Source: Euglena gracilis (Eukaryota > Euglenida > Euglenophyceae > Euglenales). From it: a stretch of 64,000 nucleotides of DNA. The position numbers and the translations under genes are program-made. The stretch spans positions 19,805,295-19,869,294 of the forward strand of contig CP154956.1 of assembly GCA_039621445.1 (NCBI GenBank), written 5' to 3'. Each line of letters begins with the position of its first letter. The stretch's first letter is position 1. Shown here one piece after another: positions 47,746 through 57,165 of the stretch. Below the pieces are notes generated by a model. It was not told where the DNA came from, did no database searches, and saw nothing but the letters and a program-made list of their open reading frames with translations.

Positions 47746-50700
47746 CGTATGTGTATGTGTATGTGTATATATAATATATATGCCCCTCCCCTTGTGGAAG
47801 CTCAACGCTCACTGAACATCCTGGCTGCCAGCTGGACCGGGATGGTACAGCAAAAAAAAACAAACAAATTCAGCTGGGAAGCCATTTATTAAACCAAAAC
47901 TTTGAGGAAAAGCCCCCAAAGACCTCAAAAACATCACTTTGGACCAAATTTTGCCCATTCCTTTCAAAAAAAAAAGCTTCGCAATAAACAAAAACCTCAG
48001 GCCCAGCCCGCTGGCCCCAACTTGACCTTGAGCCTGCCTGGGGACGGCCCAGGGACCCGGGCCAGCTTGAGAAAACCCATGTCCGGAACGCGCACTCCGC
48101 ATTCTTGAACACACCGCCGAAGGCCTTCAGCAGTGGGACCAGTCCCAGGAACAGCGCCGGGTAGAAGGGCCAGAGGTACCACCGCTCCTTGTACGGCTCC
48201 GAGGCAATCGTTTTGGGGCCAGGCAGGCCACAGCAACGGTAACAGTACACACCGTTCTATCACAATCCAATTCTACAGAACCTAAAACCCCAAAGTGAGG
48301 TGCAACTGTTCTCAGGGTGTCCAGTCTGCCATGCGATAACCGCCAAGCTGATTCCTGGTCAATTCCTGGTCATCAACATCATTTTCGACACAGGGTTGTT
48401 CAGGCCCCAAGGGGGTCCCTCCTTTGCACTGTGAGGTTTCCATCACTCCCTGGGGTCCCCACAATGTCCTGCTGACCATCCAAAGGCCCGACCCAAGAGA
48501 CTTCCATTGAATCCAACCCACATCACCCTAAACTGCAGAACTTTGTGGTCGAGGCGTCAATTTCTGCCCTGTCAACAACGCATTTGCCAGCTGTTTGCCA
48601 GCCTGTGTGCTGACGTGCGGCATTTGGAATGCATGGGTCAGCGTGCCTCCATGGGCCAGGAAAGCAGCGATGGGTTAAAGACAGGGACTTTGGGACGCAG
48701 CAGAACCTCCTCCCAAAAAGAAAAGTTCCTTAATGGAAGAGAAATGGCCGTTAAAATGTCAACCAGTCCCTGGACGGGGGATTTTCCCCCTGCTCGTGGC
48801 CTCAATGTAAGTCTTCTCCGTGGCCGGACAGACCGTGCCGAAGAGATAGTCGTAGATGGGCATGAATAAACAATAGTTGGTGTGGACCTTGGAGTGGTGG
48901 AGAGAATGGAACGTGGGGGTATACCACAAATACTTCAGCGGTGCCCGCATAAAAATGGAGCCAGAGCAAGCTGGAGAGGTGGACCAAAAAAGTCCCCAGT
49001 CCTGTTTTATCACTTGGGCCATAATCCACCACTTGCTTTTAAATTTCTTTCCATTGAACTGCAGCTGGCGCAGCCAGCCATCTCCAGCAAATCCTGCCCC
49101 TTTGGTTCTTTTTAGCTAGGTTTGTTGGCTGCTCACCAGTTACTCACCATGTTTCCATATTGTCCAAATTTCGGGGGGGGGGGGGAATCTGGTTTGAAGA
49201 TTGATTGACTGATTTTTTTTTGAAAAAAGCAACAATTTCCATTGAAACCCCAGATTATGTGGCATCTTTCATCACAAAGAACCAGCATGATCTGGGCACG
49301 AGGCATGAACTCAAAATTGCAATGCCCCATTGCATTAGCAAAATCGCAGACAGGCTTCCAGGCAAGCTGACACAGAATGTTCAGGGTCAAAAACTTTTGT
49401 GAAACGCATTTCAAAAACACAATGATGAGAATGAATGAGAACTTTCACAAATAATTTATGCAAGGATTGCACATGGCCTCGTCAAGCATAAACAGCATCA
49501 AAGAGGCTGGGGCAGCATGAATTAAAACAAAAATTGAGCTGGAAGCCTACTGAAGCCCAGGCCATAAATGTATAGCAATGAAAGGGAACAGGCACCAAAA
49601 TACCATGGCACTGCAATGGCATTGAAGAAGAGCAGGTTATAGCACATCTGCTCCAAAAACGGGTGGACAGTGCCAGTGACCGGATCGGTGATGAAAGATG
49701 AGTGGTGGTGCGAGTGATATCCGGACCACAGGAATCCATAATGCAGAGCGCGGTGGAACCAATAATAAATGAACTCAATGGGTCCGATATGGGTAAGCAG
49801 CATTATCCACACTCCCATCCAATCCATCACCATCAGAGGCTTGCTGCAGATGAGTTTTCACATGGCTGACATTTTCAAACTTTGTTGTTAAAACGACACA
49901 AGATGCGTTCTGAAAACAGGAACAGGAATATCGTGACTCCGGAGGAAAAATGCAGGCTCCACGATTGCAGGTCTGGCCGACCAGGTTGGTAGAAACCGAA
50001 AGAATTTGCATTACTCCCCCCTTTAAACCTTCAGGCCCTGCAGAAGAGGTTTTAGAACTTTTTGACAGAGTTTTTGAAATGTTTTCAAAAATTTACTTGA
50101 AAGCTTTGAAAGGTTTTGCGAAAAATTTTGACAGACTCTTGTGCAAAAAATGACACAGAAATTGAAACACTGGTGTGGCGCTTTGTTTAATTGGGCAATT
50201 TCATGAATTTTGTCAAAAAGCATCAAATAAAATGTCACTTTGTTCCTGAAACCCTGTCGAAAAGTTTCAAAAACCTGTTGAAACGTTCAGGAAATCCTGC
50301 CAAAATGTTTCCTGAACTTTGTCACTTCTTTGCGAGAATTAGTCAATCAGTTCCAAGAATAGAGGTCGCCAGCTGCAGATTTTGGAACAGGGTTAGGGTG
50401 AGAGACAGGATCAGGGTTAGGGTTAGGGTTGGGGTTGGGGTCAGGGTGGGGATGGGGCAGGAATCTTTGTTTTTCAAGGCCTCTGAAACTGGAAACCGAC
50501 TTATCAGTGCTCCTTTTTAAACCGGCATTTGGGCCGCCGGGTTCACGACAGAACCGGTGTCCCCCCCCCCCACTGGTTTTGGGCCCAAACCCCCTCCCCC
50601 CCCCCCAGGGGGGGTCGGCCAGGGAAAAGTGGCTTGAGTGACCCCGGCGCCGAAGGCACCGGGGAAAACTCTTTGGCCTATAATGAATGGCCTAATGTGA

Positions 50701-53700
50701 CTGGAGAGTGGCCGGTTTCATGAGTGGCCGACGCGGGGGGGGGGGAGTGACTGACTGGTTTCCTAAAAACGTGTTCAGCCCGCCAAATGCCTGCCCTGAA
50801 ATTCGTGGTCATGAACACGTTTTCAATGAGGGCATTTGTGGCAATGACACGTTTTCAGTGAAGGCATCCGGGTTCAGGCACGTTTTCAATGAGGGCATTT
50901 GTGTCAATGACACGTTTTCAGTGAAGGCATCCGGGTTCAGGCACGTTTTCAGTGAGGGCATCTGTGGCAACCCCCCGGAAAAGCGAAAATCGCAATCATG
51001 AAAAAACAGCGTGCGGTTGAGAGGCCGTGTGGTCCTCAACGGGTGAGGCGGTTCGGGGGGCACTCTGCAACACAAAGGACGACAACGAGAAGGCTAGTTT
51101 GCCTTGGCAGAACAGAACAGAACAAAAACGTGTTCAGCCCGCCAAATTTGCCCAAGTTGACCACCGTGCAACGTTCCGCGTCTGAAAAGAGGTTGCCGAA
51201 CGATTCCCTGAAACGAACAAAGTTCCCGACTGCTGCTCACGTTGAGCCACACATTGTTCGATGACGCTCGCCTCATCGAACAGCCTGTTCCAGCTCCCAT
51301 CCCGTCCAGGCAACAAAGAAAGCATCCAGCTCAGGATAAGGGCTTGCCGATGTTGACACAGTTTGGCGAACTCCAAACTGTTGGCAACAGCAGCAAGCTC
51401 TGCACCCACGGAGCCGGACTTTTTCTTTGTGTTGCCCTGTGCCAGCAAGGTGCCATGAAGGGGGTCAACCTTCGGCTTCTTGGCATCTTGCTGGTACACC
51501 GCAAGAGCAGCCAGGAACAGTTCCGTCCTAGGGGGAGGTGGCAAAAGACCATTCACAAAGTTTGCCGTGCGTTTGGCCATATTGGCAGGGCTGCGGGAAA
51601 AAAGGAAAAAATAAAAAAAGGGGGGGGGTGACACGTTTTCAATGAGGGCATTTGTGGCAATGACACGTTTTCAGTGAAGGCATCCGGGTTCAGGCACGTT
51701 TTCAGTGAGGGCATTTGTGTCAATGACACGTTTTCAGTGAAGGCATCCGGGTTCAGGCACGTTTTCAGTGAGGGCGCCGTTTTTTGGGTCCGAATTTCAC
51801 AAATTGGCGTTTTTGACCCCTTGCGTGAATCATGACCACGAATTTCAGGGCAGGCATTTGGCGGGCTCTGAAAACGTTTTTAAACAAATTGTGGCTGAGC
51901 CCAGATTTCAGCCTGAAAACGTGTTCAGGGGCCCCCTTCGGGGGCCCCTGGCTGAACACGTTTTCAGGCTGAAATCTGGGTTCAGCCACAATTTGTGTAT
52001 AGAAAACAGGTGACTGACTGGTTTTTCAAAAAGTGGAGTAAAACCGGTAAATCGGTAAAACCCCTGATGCGATGCAGCTTCTCAATGGCCGGTGCCCAGT
52101 GGACCCCCTGGGATGCAGACGTCATTGACAAAAATACCCCTGCGGCGTAGCTCGTTGGTGGAATCGTGGGTGGAATGGTCACGGATTTTAGTGCGCTACA
52201 TCGCTCCAGTTATTACGAGTCTTTGGGTCAAAAAAATGATTTTTCGGCAGTGTGCGGGTGGGCTGGGTTACGGGGGGGGGGGGTCATGGGAGTGGGAAAC
52301 GGTAGACTGGGGGGGGGGGGGCCTGGGGGGTCGGCCGACTAGTCGGCCGACCACCCAATTGGTCGGCCGACTAGGCCTGGTCGGCAGCTAGTCGGCGAGA
52401 CAGGGGGGGGGGGGCCTGGGGGGGCGGCCGACTAGTCGGCCGACCCCCCCCCCTAATGTAGTTTCGGGTCAGTTTTGCCCGATTTTTAAGCCCCCCCCCC
52501 CCTGAGAAAAAATTTTGTCCAAATCACCCCAAAACCAGTCAAAACCCACCCAAATGGCTCCAGAACCCCCCAATCGGGGGTCAATATGCAAAAAAATTGG
52601 GGGAAAATGTCCATTTTGGGCCACTTTTGGCAAAAGAACACCTCTATCCGTTGTATATAAGTCAATATAAGTCAAATTTTGCACAAAAGGACTTAGCCCT
52701 CCAAGTATATTGCCAACATAGAAGGGATTTTGTTATTTGAGGGGGGAGGCCCCCGCCTATGCAAAAGTGAGCCACAAAAACGACTTAACCCCGGAGTATG
52801 TTGCCAACATAGAAGGGATTTTGTTATTTGAGGGGGGGGGGGTGCGGGGGGGGCGGAGCCCCCCCCGCCTATGCCAAAGTGAGCCACAAAAACGACTTAG
52901 CCCCGGAGTATGTTGCCAACATAGAAGGGATTTTGTTATTTGAGGGGGGGGGTGCGGGGGGGGCGGAGCCCCCCCCGCCTATGCCAAAGTGAGCCACAAA
53001 AACGACTTAGCCCCTGAGTATGTTGCCAACATAGAAGGGATTTTGTTATCTGGGCTCGGGTGGGGGTGGAGGGGGGAGTTTTCAGCCTGTCCTGATGCAG
53101 AATGCTTGCATTTCTAAAGGATTTTCATGTAATCCCTGTTTCGTCATTGGTTTTTTACCCCTCCGGACCCCATCAAGGGCCCACCGACCCCCCACCGACC
53201 AAAAAATTCCATCTGAGGGTGTTCCTGTTGGTGTAAGGCACTTATTTGGCCCCATCCGGACCATTTCCGGGTGGTTTGGACCCGCCACAGACCATTTTTA
53301 TGCCCACCGACTAGCCACCGACTAGTTGCATACAATTTTCTTCATAAAAAGTCGGCGAGACTGGCCCGTAACTACATTAGAGTGGGTGGTCGGCCGACTA
53401 GTCCGCCGACCACCCAGGACCCCCCCCCCCCCTGTCTCGCCGACTAGCTGCCGACCAGGCCTAGTCGGCCGACCAATTGGGTGGTCGGCCGACTAGTCGG
53501 CCGACCACCCAGGACCCCCCCCCCCCAGTCTACCGCCTAGGACTGGTCATGGGGGGACATGGGGGATCAGCACGAGCCCAAACTGCAAAAAAGGGCCAAA
53601 TTGCCTCAAATTTCCTTAAAACTTGGGTTTCCGTCAAAATTTTTGAGGTCTCAAATCCGGGACACGGGAGGGGGGGTCACAAGGACGACACCCCCTGCAA

Positions 53701-56452
53701 AATCAATTTTTTTAAAAAAAAATACCATGCCCCCCCCCCGAGCTATTCCCATCCCCAGGACCCTTTGCGGCCCAATGGGAACAGCATGGGGGGGGAACAA
53801 CTCAAGGGGGGGGGGAGCTATTCCCTCTGAACCTCAGGCAGCCCAAAAGGGTCATTTTGGCAACTTTTTTTGGATGTCCGCAAAAGGTCAATTTTAAGCA
53901 CATTTGCCAAAAATCAATTTTGAAAATGTCCCAAAAACGTCGATTTTTATAGCAATTTTTTGGGAAGTTCTTTAAAAAGTGCTATGACAATGAGCTACCC
54001 CTATGGGAATAGCTCGGGGGGGGGGGTTCAAAAATGAAGCAAAATTGAATGAAATGAAAGAAACCAAAAATGAAGCCCTTGAAACATTCTCTTCATCTTT
54101 TTCCCCAAACTTCGCTTGTAGCCCGAGTTATGGCCATTTTCCGTCTGATTTCGGATGGTCTATTTTGTACCATTCTTGGGGTCAAAAGGCTTTCGTTTCC
54201 AGCCTTGGCAATGTGGATGCTCTTTTGAAAGTTTTCAAGGTTATTGTCATGGGGTTCAATGCATTTTGCCAAATTCAGTGAGGAAAAAAACACCAAATGA
54301 TTATTGGTCTGGCCCGACCATCCACACAGACCAAATATGGGGCCACATCAAATGTGCGCCTGTGATCCTGTTTGGACTCAAATGATTACCAATGAGCCTC
54401 AAGCAGAGGAGTTTCTTGGGTTCCCCCCAAAAGGTCACCCAGTCTGACCTCTGGTGAATTTTTGGGTTGGGGGGGGTCAAAGCATAAAGCCTGTTGGAAA
54501 ATCCCGAAATCCAGCCAGGTAGCGGTGCAACAAGGAAGTCCCCAGGGCCTGAGTGATGATGTACTCGTCCCAATTCCGCTCTCGGTCCAGCTGCTCAAAT
54601 TCAATCCCTTTTCGCTGAATTCTTGTCTTCTGGGAAATTCGATCGAACCGTGCAGCAAACTGCCAGAGGAACATTTGCAGGTAACGTAGTGCCACGATGG
54701 TAAGGAACAGGGAGTTTTCTGCTTCTGTTTTCATAGGCCAACTGGATGACCAAGTCTCCCGTCCCTTACAAAGGCAAAGGCCTTCTGCAAATGAAATGCC
54801 TGGTCTCCCAAGCTTTTGTTGTGGGATTTGCAACGGGTGGAACGTGGAGAAGCAGTGTGCACCATTTTGTGTGCAGCATGAGAAACAACTTTAATTTTCC
54901 CCTTCAAAAGGCCACCCATCCGACCCGGGGGGGGTGTAGGGCACATGGCCAAAATCTGGGCACTCGGCCAAGGCACTTCTGGCGCCAGAAGCCCAGAAAA
55001 GGCCATTCCTGGGCATTTTTGGGCCCATGGCCAGGCGGTCCTTGTTCGCTGCACGACCTCCACTTCGGATTTTTCTAAGTCGGTTATTATGGGTTATTTT
55101 AAGGGGTAGGGCAAGGCGCTAAAGGCCATGTTGCACTACATGGCCATGTTGCGCAACATAGCCATGTAGCTCAACATGGCCATTAGCGCCTGACCCTACT
55201 CCTTCAAATAACCCTAAAAATTCCGACTTTGAAAAATTCCGAAGTGGAGGTCGTGCAGCGAACAAGTACCGGCCAGGCAGGCACCGAGCCCCCCCCCCCC
55301 GGGGGGGGCAGTGCCTGCTGGTTCTGTTTCGCTATCCGACCGTCACTGAACTTTTTCTCAGTCGGTTATTGAATGAGCAGGGTTAGGGTTTGGGTTTGGG
55401 GTAAGGGTTAGGTTTGGTTGGGTTCGGGTTAAGGTTAGGGTTAGGGTTAGGTGGCGGTTGGATGGCGAAATAGCACCTGCCTGCCTGCCCAGGCACTCCA
55501 GGCACTCCAAGGTCCCCCCCCCCTCCAGATTGGTCAATTTCCAGGGAGGTGCAGGAATCTGGCACTTTCGGCATCTCCCCCAAGTGCCCCAGCCCAACGC
55601 CCCCAGAGGCGGAGGGCAGAGTTGTCCAGGAAGGCTGGAACCGCATGGCAGTTCACAAAGAAAATTTTGACAAAAAATCTACGAGCCCAATTCCATTTTC
55701 CCATCAGAAAGAAAATCCCCGAAGTTCGTGTTTTAATTGTGTAATACTTTGTTGCGCCTCCTGGCATATTAGGAATGTGATACAGATGTACAACCAGAGC
55801 TTACTTACAATTGGGAACAAAAAAAAACACCTGTGTTGTTCTTTTCAAACAAAAAAATGCACTGGTTGGGATTTAACCCCCCAATCCTGGTGGGGGGGGT
55901 TGAAGCCCCCTGTACAGGTAGCTGCCAGCTTACCGGTAATGGACGCATGTCAGCAGCCTCTGCTGGACCTTGTCTCTCAAGCGCTGATGTTGGTACATCG
56001 AAATCCCACCGAATTGGCCTTTTTTTTAAAAAAAAAACACCTTCTTTTGAAGAAAAAAAACATTTGTTTGCATTTTTGGGTTTTTTTTTGAAAGAAACTC
56101 ATTTCTTTCTCATAAAAAAAACGTGCTTTCAAAAACAACATTTTTTTTAAAAGGGATGACCATCCCCAAACACAAAACACCACTGGGGGGTTCAGCCCGG
56201 TGGGGTCCAGTGGGTGGGGGGATGCCGAAGAAGACCATTTTTGAGCCAAAGAAGCTGGAGGTGTTATGAAGCACCCCAGATCTGTCTGCAATTAAAATCC
56301 CTGGAAAGCATGTGATTGTCAAATCGACCCTGGGTTGGGTCTGACCATCCGCTCACCACGTGGTGCATAGCCAAGGGGAGGAGGAGGAGGTACTTGAACT
56401 CCCCTGCACCTTCCCAAGGGAAATGATAGAACAAACCAGGCTTCGTTGCCAT
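29333..56452 (-). CDS. CER1-like aldehyde decarbonylase with C-terminal cytochrome b5 (17-exon model)
   Basis: I reconstruct one minus-strand gene of about 27 kb and roughly 790 codons. It has an N-terminal sterol-desaturase/fatty-acid-hydroxylase domain, a WAX2/CER1 C-terminal domain and a cytochrome b5 domain. In plants CER1 acts with CER3 and cytochrome b5 in the ER to turn very-long-chain acyl precursors into alkanes. Exons (high to low): 56452-56329, 54718 to about 54491, 49843 to about 49551, 49354-49300, 48970-48764, 48646-48534, 48196-48113, 47490-47341, 45576-45421, 45045-44919, 43764-43608, 37119-37023, 36914-36750, 36540-36477, 31665-31599, 30543-30353, 29436-29333. All modelled introns are GT-AG except that the exon 2/3 and 3/4 joins are unresolved: no phase-matched GT donor was found. 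The fusion to b5 rests on splice phase, not on a transcript. Confidence 0.65.
32205..32575 (+). repeat. CCGCGG/GGCCGGCC modular array, copy 1
   Basis: Blocks built from GGCCGCGGCCGGCCGCGG-type palindromes alternate with spacers that begin or end with GGTTGGAA or TTCCAACC. The left edge reads GCTGTGGGAGTTTGGATCGA. The same edge occurs in reverse complement at the far end of copy 2. Confidence 0.8.
32578..32659 (+). tRNA. tRNA-like sequence, class II shape, probably non-functional
   Basis: The ends GAGCAAT and ATTGCTT can pair as a 7-bp acceptor stem followed by A. Inside are GCCGAGTGGT (a Leu/Ser-type D-arm and A box) and AGGTTCAAAACCC (a T-arm and B box with one mismatch). A possible 5-bp anticodon stem TGCTG/CAGTG encloses TTATAAA. 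The D-stem does not pair well and the implied anticodon (ATA) is not a usual nuclear one, so a decayed gene or tRNA-derived SINE head is more likely than a working tRNA. Confidence 0.35.
32711..32793 (-). tRNA. second tRNA-like sequence, opposite strand, class II length
   Basis: On the minus strand GAGTGGT at the 5' end pairs with ACCGCTC at the 3' end. The T-arm GTGGGTTCGAGCCCCAC is perfect, and a D-arm-like CCTGAGTGGTTCAAG is present. The length of 83 nt suits a class II tRNA. I could not find a convincing anticodon stem with U33, so the identity is unresolved and it may be a pseudogene. Confidence 0.4.
32906..35060. repeat. minisatellite, about 26 units of 70-105 bp
   Basis: The basic unit is about 71 bp: GTCGACCTAACCCTATCCC, TTTCATTAACAAAATAAACC, then TTTTATCTGCCAACCCCTT and TCGGGTGCAA. 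Longer units carry one or two extra ATCTGCCAACCCCTTTT segments. I count about 26 occurrences of the TCGACC start. Long and short units alternate in a higher-order pattern. It lies inside intron 14. Confidence 0.95.
35340..35870 (+). repeat. two G/T-rich tracts with a duplicated flank
   Basis: Two tracts made almost only of G and T (35353-35455 and 35627-35860) each follow a near-identical segment containing CTCCTTCAAATAAC and GGTCACGTGAAATGATGTGA. The second tract has G runs above 20 bases. Confidence 0.8.
35876..36262 (-). repeat. CCGCGG/GGCCGGCC modular array, copy 2 (inverted)
   Basis: Same architecture as copy 1 in opposite orientation, ending TCGATCCAACCTCCCACAGC. The palindromic blocks and the GGTTGGAA/TTCCAACC spacers are conserved while the spacer interiors differ. 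Confidence 0.8.
36477..48646 (-). CDS. CER1-like gene, exons 6-14: linker and WAX2/CER1 C-terminal domain
   Basis: Exon 6 is the weakest (TLTHAFQMPH segment; LTH is shared with plant CER1). Exon 7 has KERWYLWPFYPALFLGLV. Exon 8 has VLEQWGIPRFAYQYLQGP, matching the W-x-IP-x(5)-QY motif. Exon 9 has VIGLGAFNKAEWLNGGGKD and RVRVVHGNTLTAATVLHSVP. Exon 10 begins VLLVGCTSKVGCAVA. Exon 11 has KACATWLVGKWISTKDQH. Exon 12 has HAPKGAKLLYFCFPPPQF. Exon 13 has VFHACHVGTIVHALEGWQHH, the conserved HALEGW block. Exon 14 has VGEVDLDAVEVAWEAAQRYS, matching the family's D-L-D-x-V-WEA end. Junctions 7/8, 8/9, 9/10, 11/12, 12/13 and 13/14 join GT-AG in matching phase. Exon 10's donor is tentative. In plant CER1 the protein would end just after exon 14. 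Confidence 0.75.
37120..43607 (-). other. 6.5-kb intron 11 of the CER1-like gene
   Basis: The intron holds a C-run element with the word AAATAAGACC/GGTCTTATTTT (37.69-38.12 kb), the 3.7-kb inverted-repeat-bounded domain with palindromes (38.53-42.20 kb), GTCCAACGACC/GGTCGTTGGAC elements (42.34-42.91 kb) with a TTTGGCCA-like simple repeat between them, and a GTCGACCCCCCCACCCACC element (43.0-43.4 kb). No exon of the host gene is recognised inside. Confidence 0.5.
38533..42203. mobile_element. 3.7-kb inverted-repeat-bounded domain with 14 short palindromes
   Basis: The ends are inverted copies: CTTAGGAGGCATAAACTGCC near 38538 and GGCAGTTTATGCCTCCTAAG near 42178. Between them lie 14 copies of a short palindrome GGAAGCGG-N(2-13)-CCGCTTCC or close variants, at about 38685, 38716, 38792, 38829, 38999, 39815, 39841, 39870, 40840, 40967, 41700, 41813, 41927 and 42118. 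The sequence between palindromes is not simple repeat and includes short open stretches (for example one reading VSTRLKANGVVLFKKGGSIE near 39490-39550), but no transposase or other family could be recognised. Confidence 0.7.
44165..44470. repeat. short inverted-repeat element with TGAACACC/CAATGAAC words
   Basis: GGTGACAATCTAGACGG occurs at 44199-44215 and again at 44450-44466. CCAATGAACACC at 44186 is inverted at 44472-44483 (GGTGTTCATTGG). A C run and a G run mark the edges. It lies inside intron 10. Confidence 0.55.
47700..47785. repeat. TA/GT microsatellite
   Basis: Alternating TA, then a long GT run with a few GCGT and ATGTGT variants, then TA again. It lies in the intron just before exon 7. 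Confidence 0.9.
48764..56452 (-). CDS. CER1-like gene, exons 1-5: membrane di-iron hydroxylase domain
   Basis: Exon 1 starts MATKPGLFYHFPWEGAGEF, matching the family's MATKPG...PW start; I chose this Met at 56452 for that reason. Exon 2 carries KGIEFEQLDRERNWDE, a CER1 hallmark. Exon 3 has GPIEFIYYWFHRALHYGFLW and then GYHSHHHSSFITDP, giving the first histidine boxes (HRALH and HSHHH). Exon 4 has DFANAMGHCNFEFMP. Exon 5 has YTPTFHSLHHSKVHTNYCLF, the third box (HSLHH), and IYDYLFGT. The spacing matches plant CER1. The histidines are the expected di-iron ligands, so no essential motif is missing. Exons 1 and 2 join in phase (CAG G + AA). The intron between exons 2 and 3 is about 4.6 kb and contains two TIR elements. 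Confidence 0.8.
50766..51881 (-). mobile_element. TIR element copy A (PHD-element family, shortened)
   Basis: Both ends carry an inverted repeat of about 50 bp: AACGTGTTCAGCCCGCCAAA then TGCCTGCCCTGAAATTCG and GGTCATGA at the left, with the same in reverse complement at 51825-51881. Inside are short satellite units (GCACGTTTTCAATGAGGGCA and GTTTTCAGTGAAGGCATC) at 50810-50980 and 51630-51780, and a minus-strand ORF from 51580. It sits in intron 2 of the CER1-like gene. Confidence 0.75.
51134..51580 (-). CDS. ORF of TIR element copy A
   Basis: It starts MAKRTANFVNGLLPPPPRTE and continues ELFLAALAVYQQDAKKPKVD and GNTKKKSGSVGAELAA. It is nearly identical at the start to the ORF of copy B, then diverges at its C-terminal end, where copy B continues to a zinc finger. 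Here the end is replaced by a piece of terminal repeat (about 51126-51150). I recognise no catalytic domain. It may be an accessory or DNA-binding protein of the element. Confidence 0.5.
   Translation of the reverse strand: MAKRTANFVNGLLPPPPRTELFLAALAVYQQDAKKPKVDPLHGTLLAQGNTKKKSGSVGAELAAVANSLEFAKLCQHRQALILSWMLSLLPGRDGSWNRLFDEASVIEQCVAQREQQSGTLFVSGNRSATSFQTRNVARWSTWANLAG
51888..52000. repeat. near-perfect hairpin of about 105 bp
   Basis: AAATTGTGGCTGAGCCCAG at left is matched by CTGGGTTCAGCCACAATTT at right around a GGGGCCCCC...GGGGGCCCC centre at about 51930-51950. An equivalent hairpin lies at 61507-61620 next to copy B. Confidence 0.85.
52301..53534. mobile_element. 1.23-kb element with inverted ends built on GGTCGGCCGACTAGTCGGCC
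   Basis: The left end (52301-52455) starts GGTAGACTGGGGG and contains GGTCGGCCGACTAGTCGGCC and GCAGCTAGTCGGCGAGACAG. The right end (53385-53534) is its reverse complement, ending CCCCAGTCTACC. No ORF. It contains the tandem array at 52690-53050. Confidence 0.75.
52690..53050. repeat. tandem repeat, about four units of 105-118 bp
   Basis: Each unit has GAGTATGTTGCCAACATAGA, AGGGATTTTGTTATTTGAGG and GCCTATGCCAAAGTGAGCCA with small variations and a variable G run. Confidence 0.85.
53725..54025. repeat. C-run element with the word GAGCTATTCCCAT
   Basis: CCCCCGAGCTATTCCCAT at 53735 is matched in reverse by ATGGGAATAGCTCGGGGG at about 54003, with a further GGGGGAGCTATTCCC copy at 53812. Confidence 0.65.
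55041..55266. mobile_element. 226-bp MITE-like palindromic element
   Basis: The terminal inverted repeat is at least 30 bp: CTTGTTCGCTGCACGACCTC then CACTTCGGA at left, matched in reverse complement at 55236-55266. The middle has alternating ATGGCCATGTTG palindromes. No coding capacity. Confidence 0.8.
55378..55455 (+). repeat. interstitial telomere-like GGGTTA/GGGTTT repeats
   Basis: Degenerate GGGTTAGGGTTT, GGGTTAGGTTT and perfect GGGTTAGGGTTAGGGTTAGG units. A similar degenerate patch occurs at 50390-50455, and CCCTAACCCTA occurs at 35178. Confidence 0.6.
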
Positions 56453-57160
56453 TGGGACGTCCTTATGGTGGGGGGAAGAAGGGGGTAATAATGACCTGAA
56501 AAGGGAGAATGACTGACAATGGAAATCCTCCAGAAAAAAAGGGTCCTTAAGTCCAGTGGCATCCACCCCGACCAAGTCACAAGATGGGGAAGCCAGAGGA
56601 CCACACCTAACACCACAAAATGAATACATCAAATGTTGTTGCAATTAAAGGGAGGAAACGGCAGTTAAAACTGAAAAGCCAGGTCCCGCAGCTGGCTACA
56701 GCAGAAAAGTGCGCCGAAAAGGGAACTGGGCACCGAGAAAGTGTCACAACAGTGCGACAGCTGAAAATTAATTCGGCACCCACCCCGCCTCTGCCAGCCT
56801 GTGGGCTGTATTGATGGACAGCCAATTTTGAGTGTGTGCAATCAGGGGGGGGGGGGGCAGAACACAGAGATTTGTTGTGGGTTTTCAATAATCAGGCTTT
56901 AGTTCGGCCTTTCTTTTTCATTTCAGGGGTTTTGTGAATTCACGGCGAGCACAGCTTCACCCCCGTGCCCTGGGTGAGGGAATTGTTTTTCCTCGAGACG
57001 CCAGGTCCACAGGTGGAGGGTGGCTATACCGAGGGTGCGTTACAAGGTCGTGCGGAGGTTAGAAGGTTGCGGGGGAGAGAAGGTGAATGAAAAGTGGGAA
57101 AAGGGAAAATGAGAAAAGCTCATCATCAATACAGTAAGTCCCATCGTTTTCCGGGCTTGG
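56453..57160. other. region upstream of the CER1-like gene
   Basis: It should contain the promoter and 5' untranslated region of the minus-strand CER1-like gene. I see no clear TATA element or other defined signal that I would assert. Confidence 0.3.
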
Positions 57161-57165
57161 TGTGA

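Noticed and set aside
49551-54491. GC donor (ACAG|GCTTTA) for exon 2 of the CER1-like gene
   Set aside because: Its phase (1) does not fit the exon 3 acceptors (phase 2 or 0). A missed micro-exon or a sequence error is equally possible, so the junction is left unresolved.
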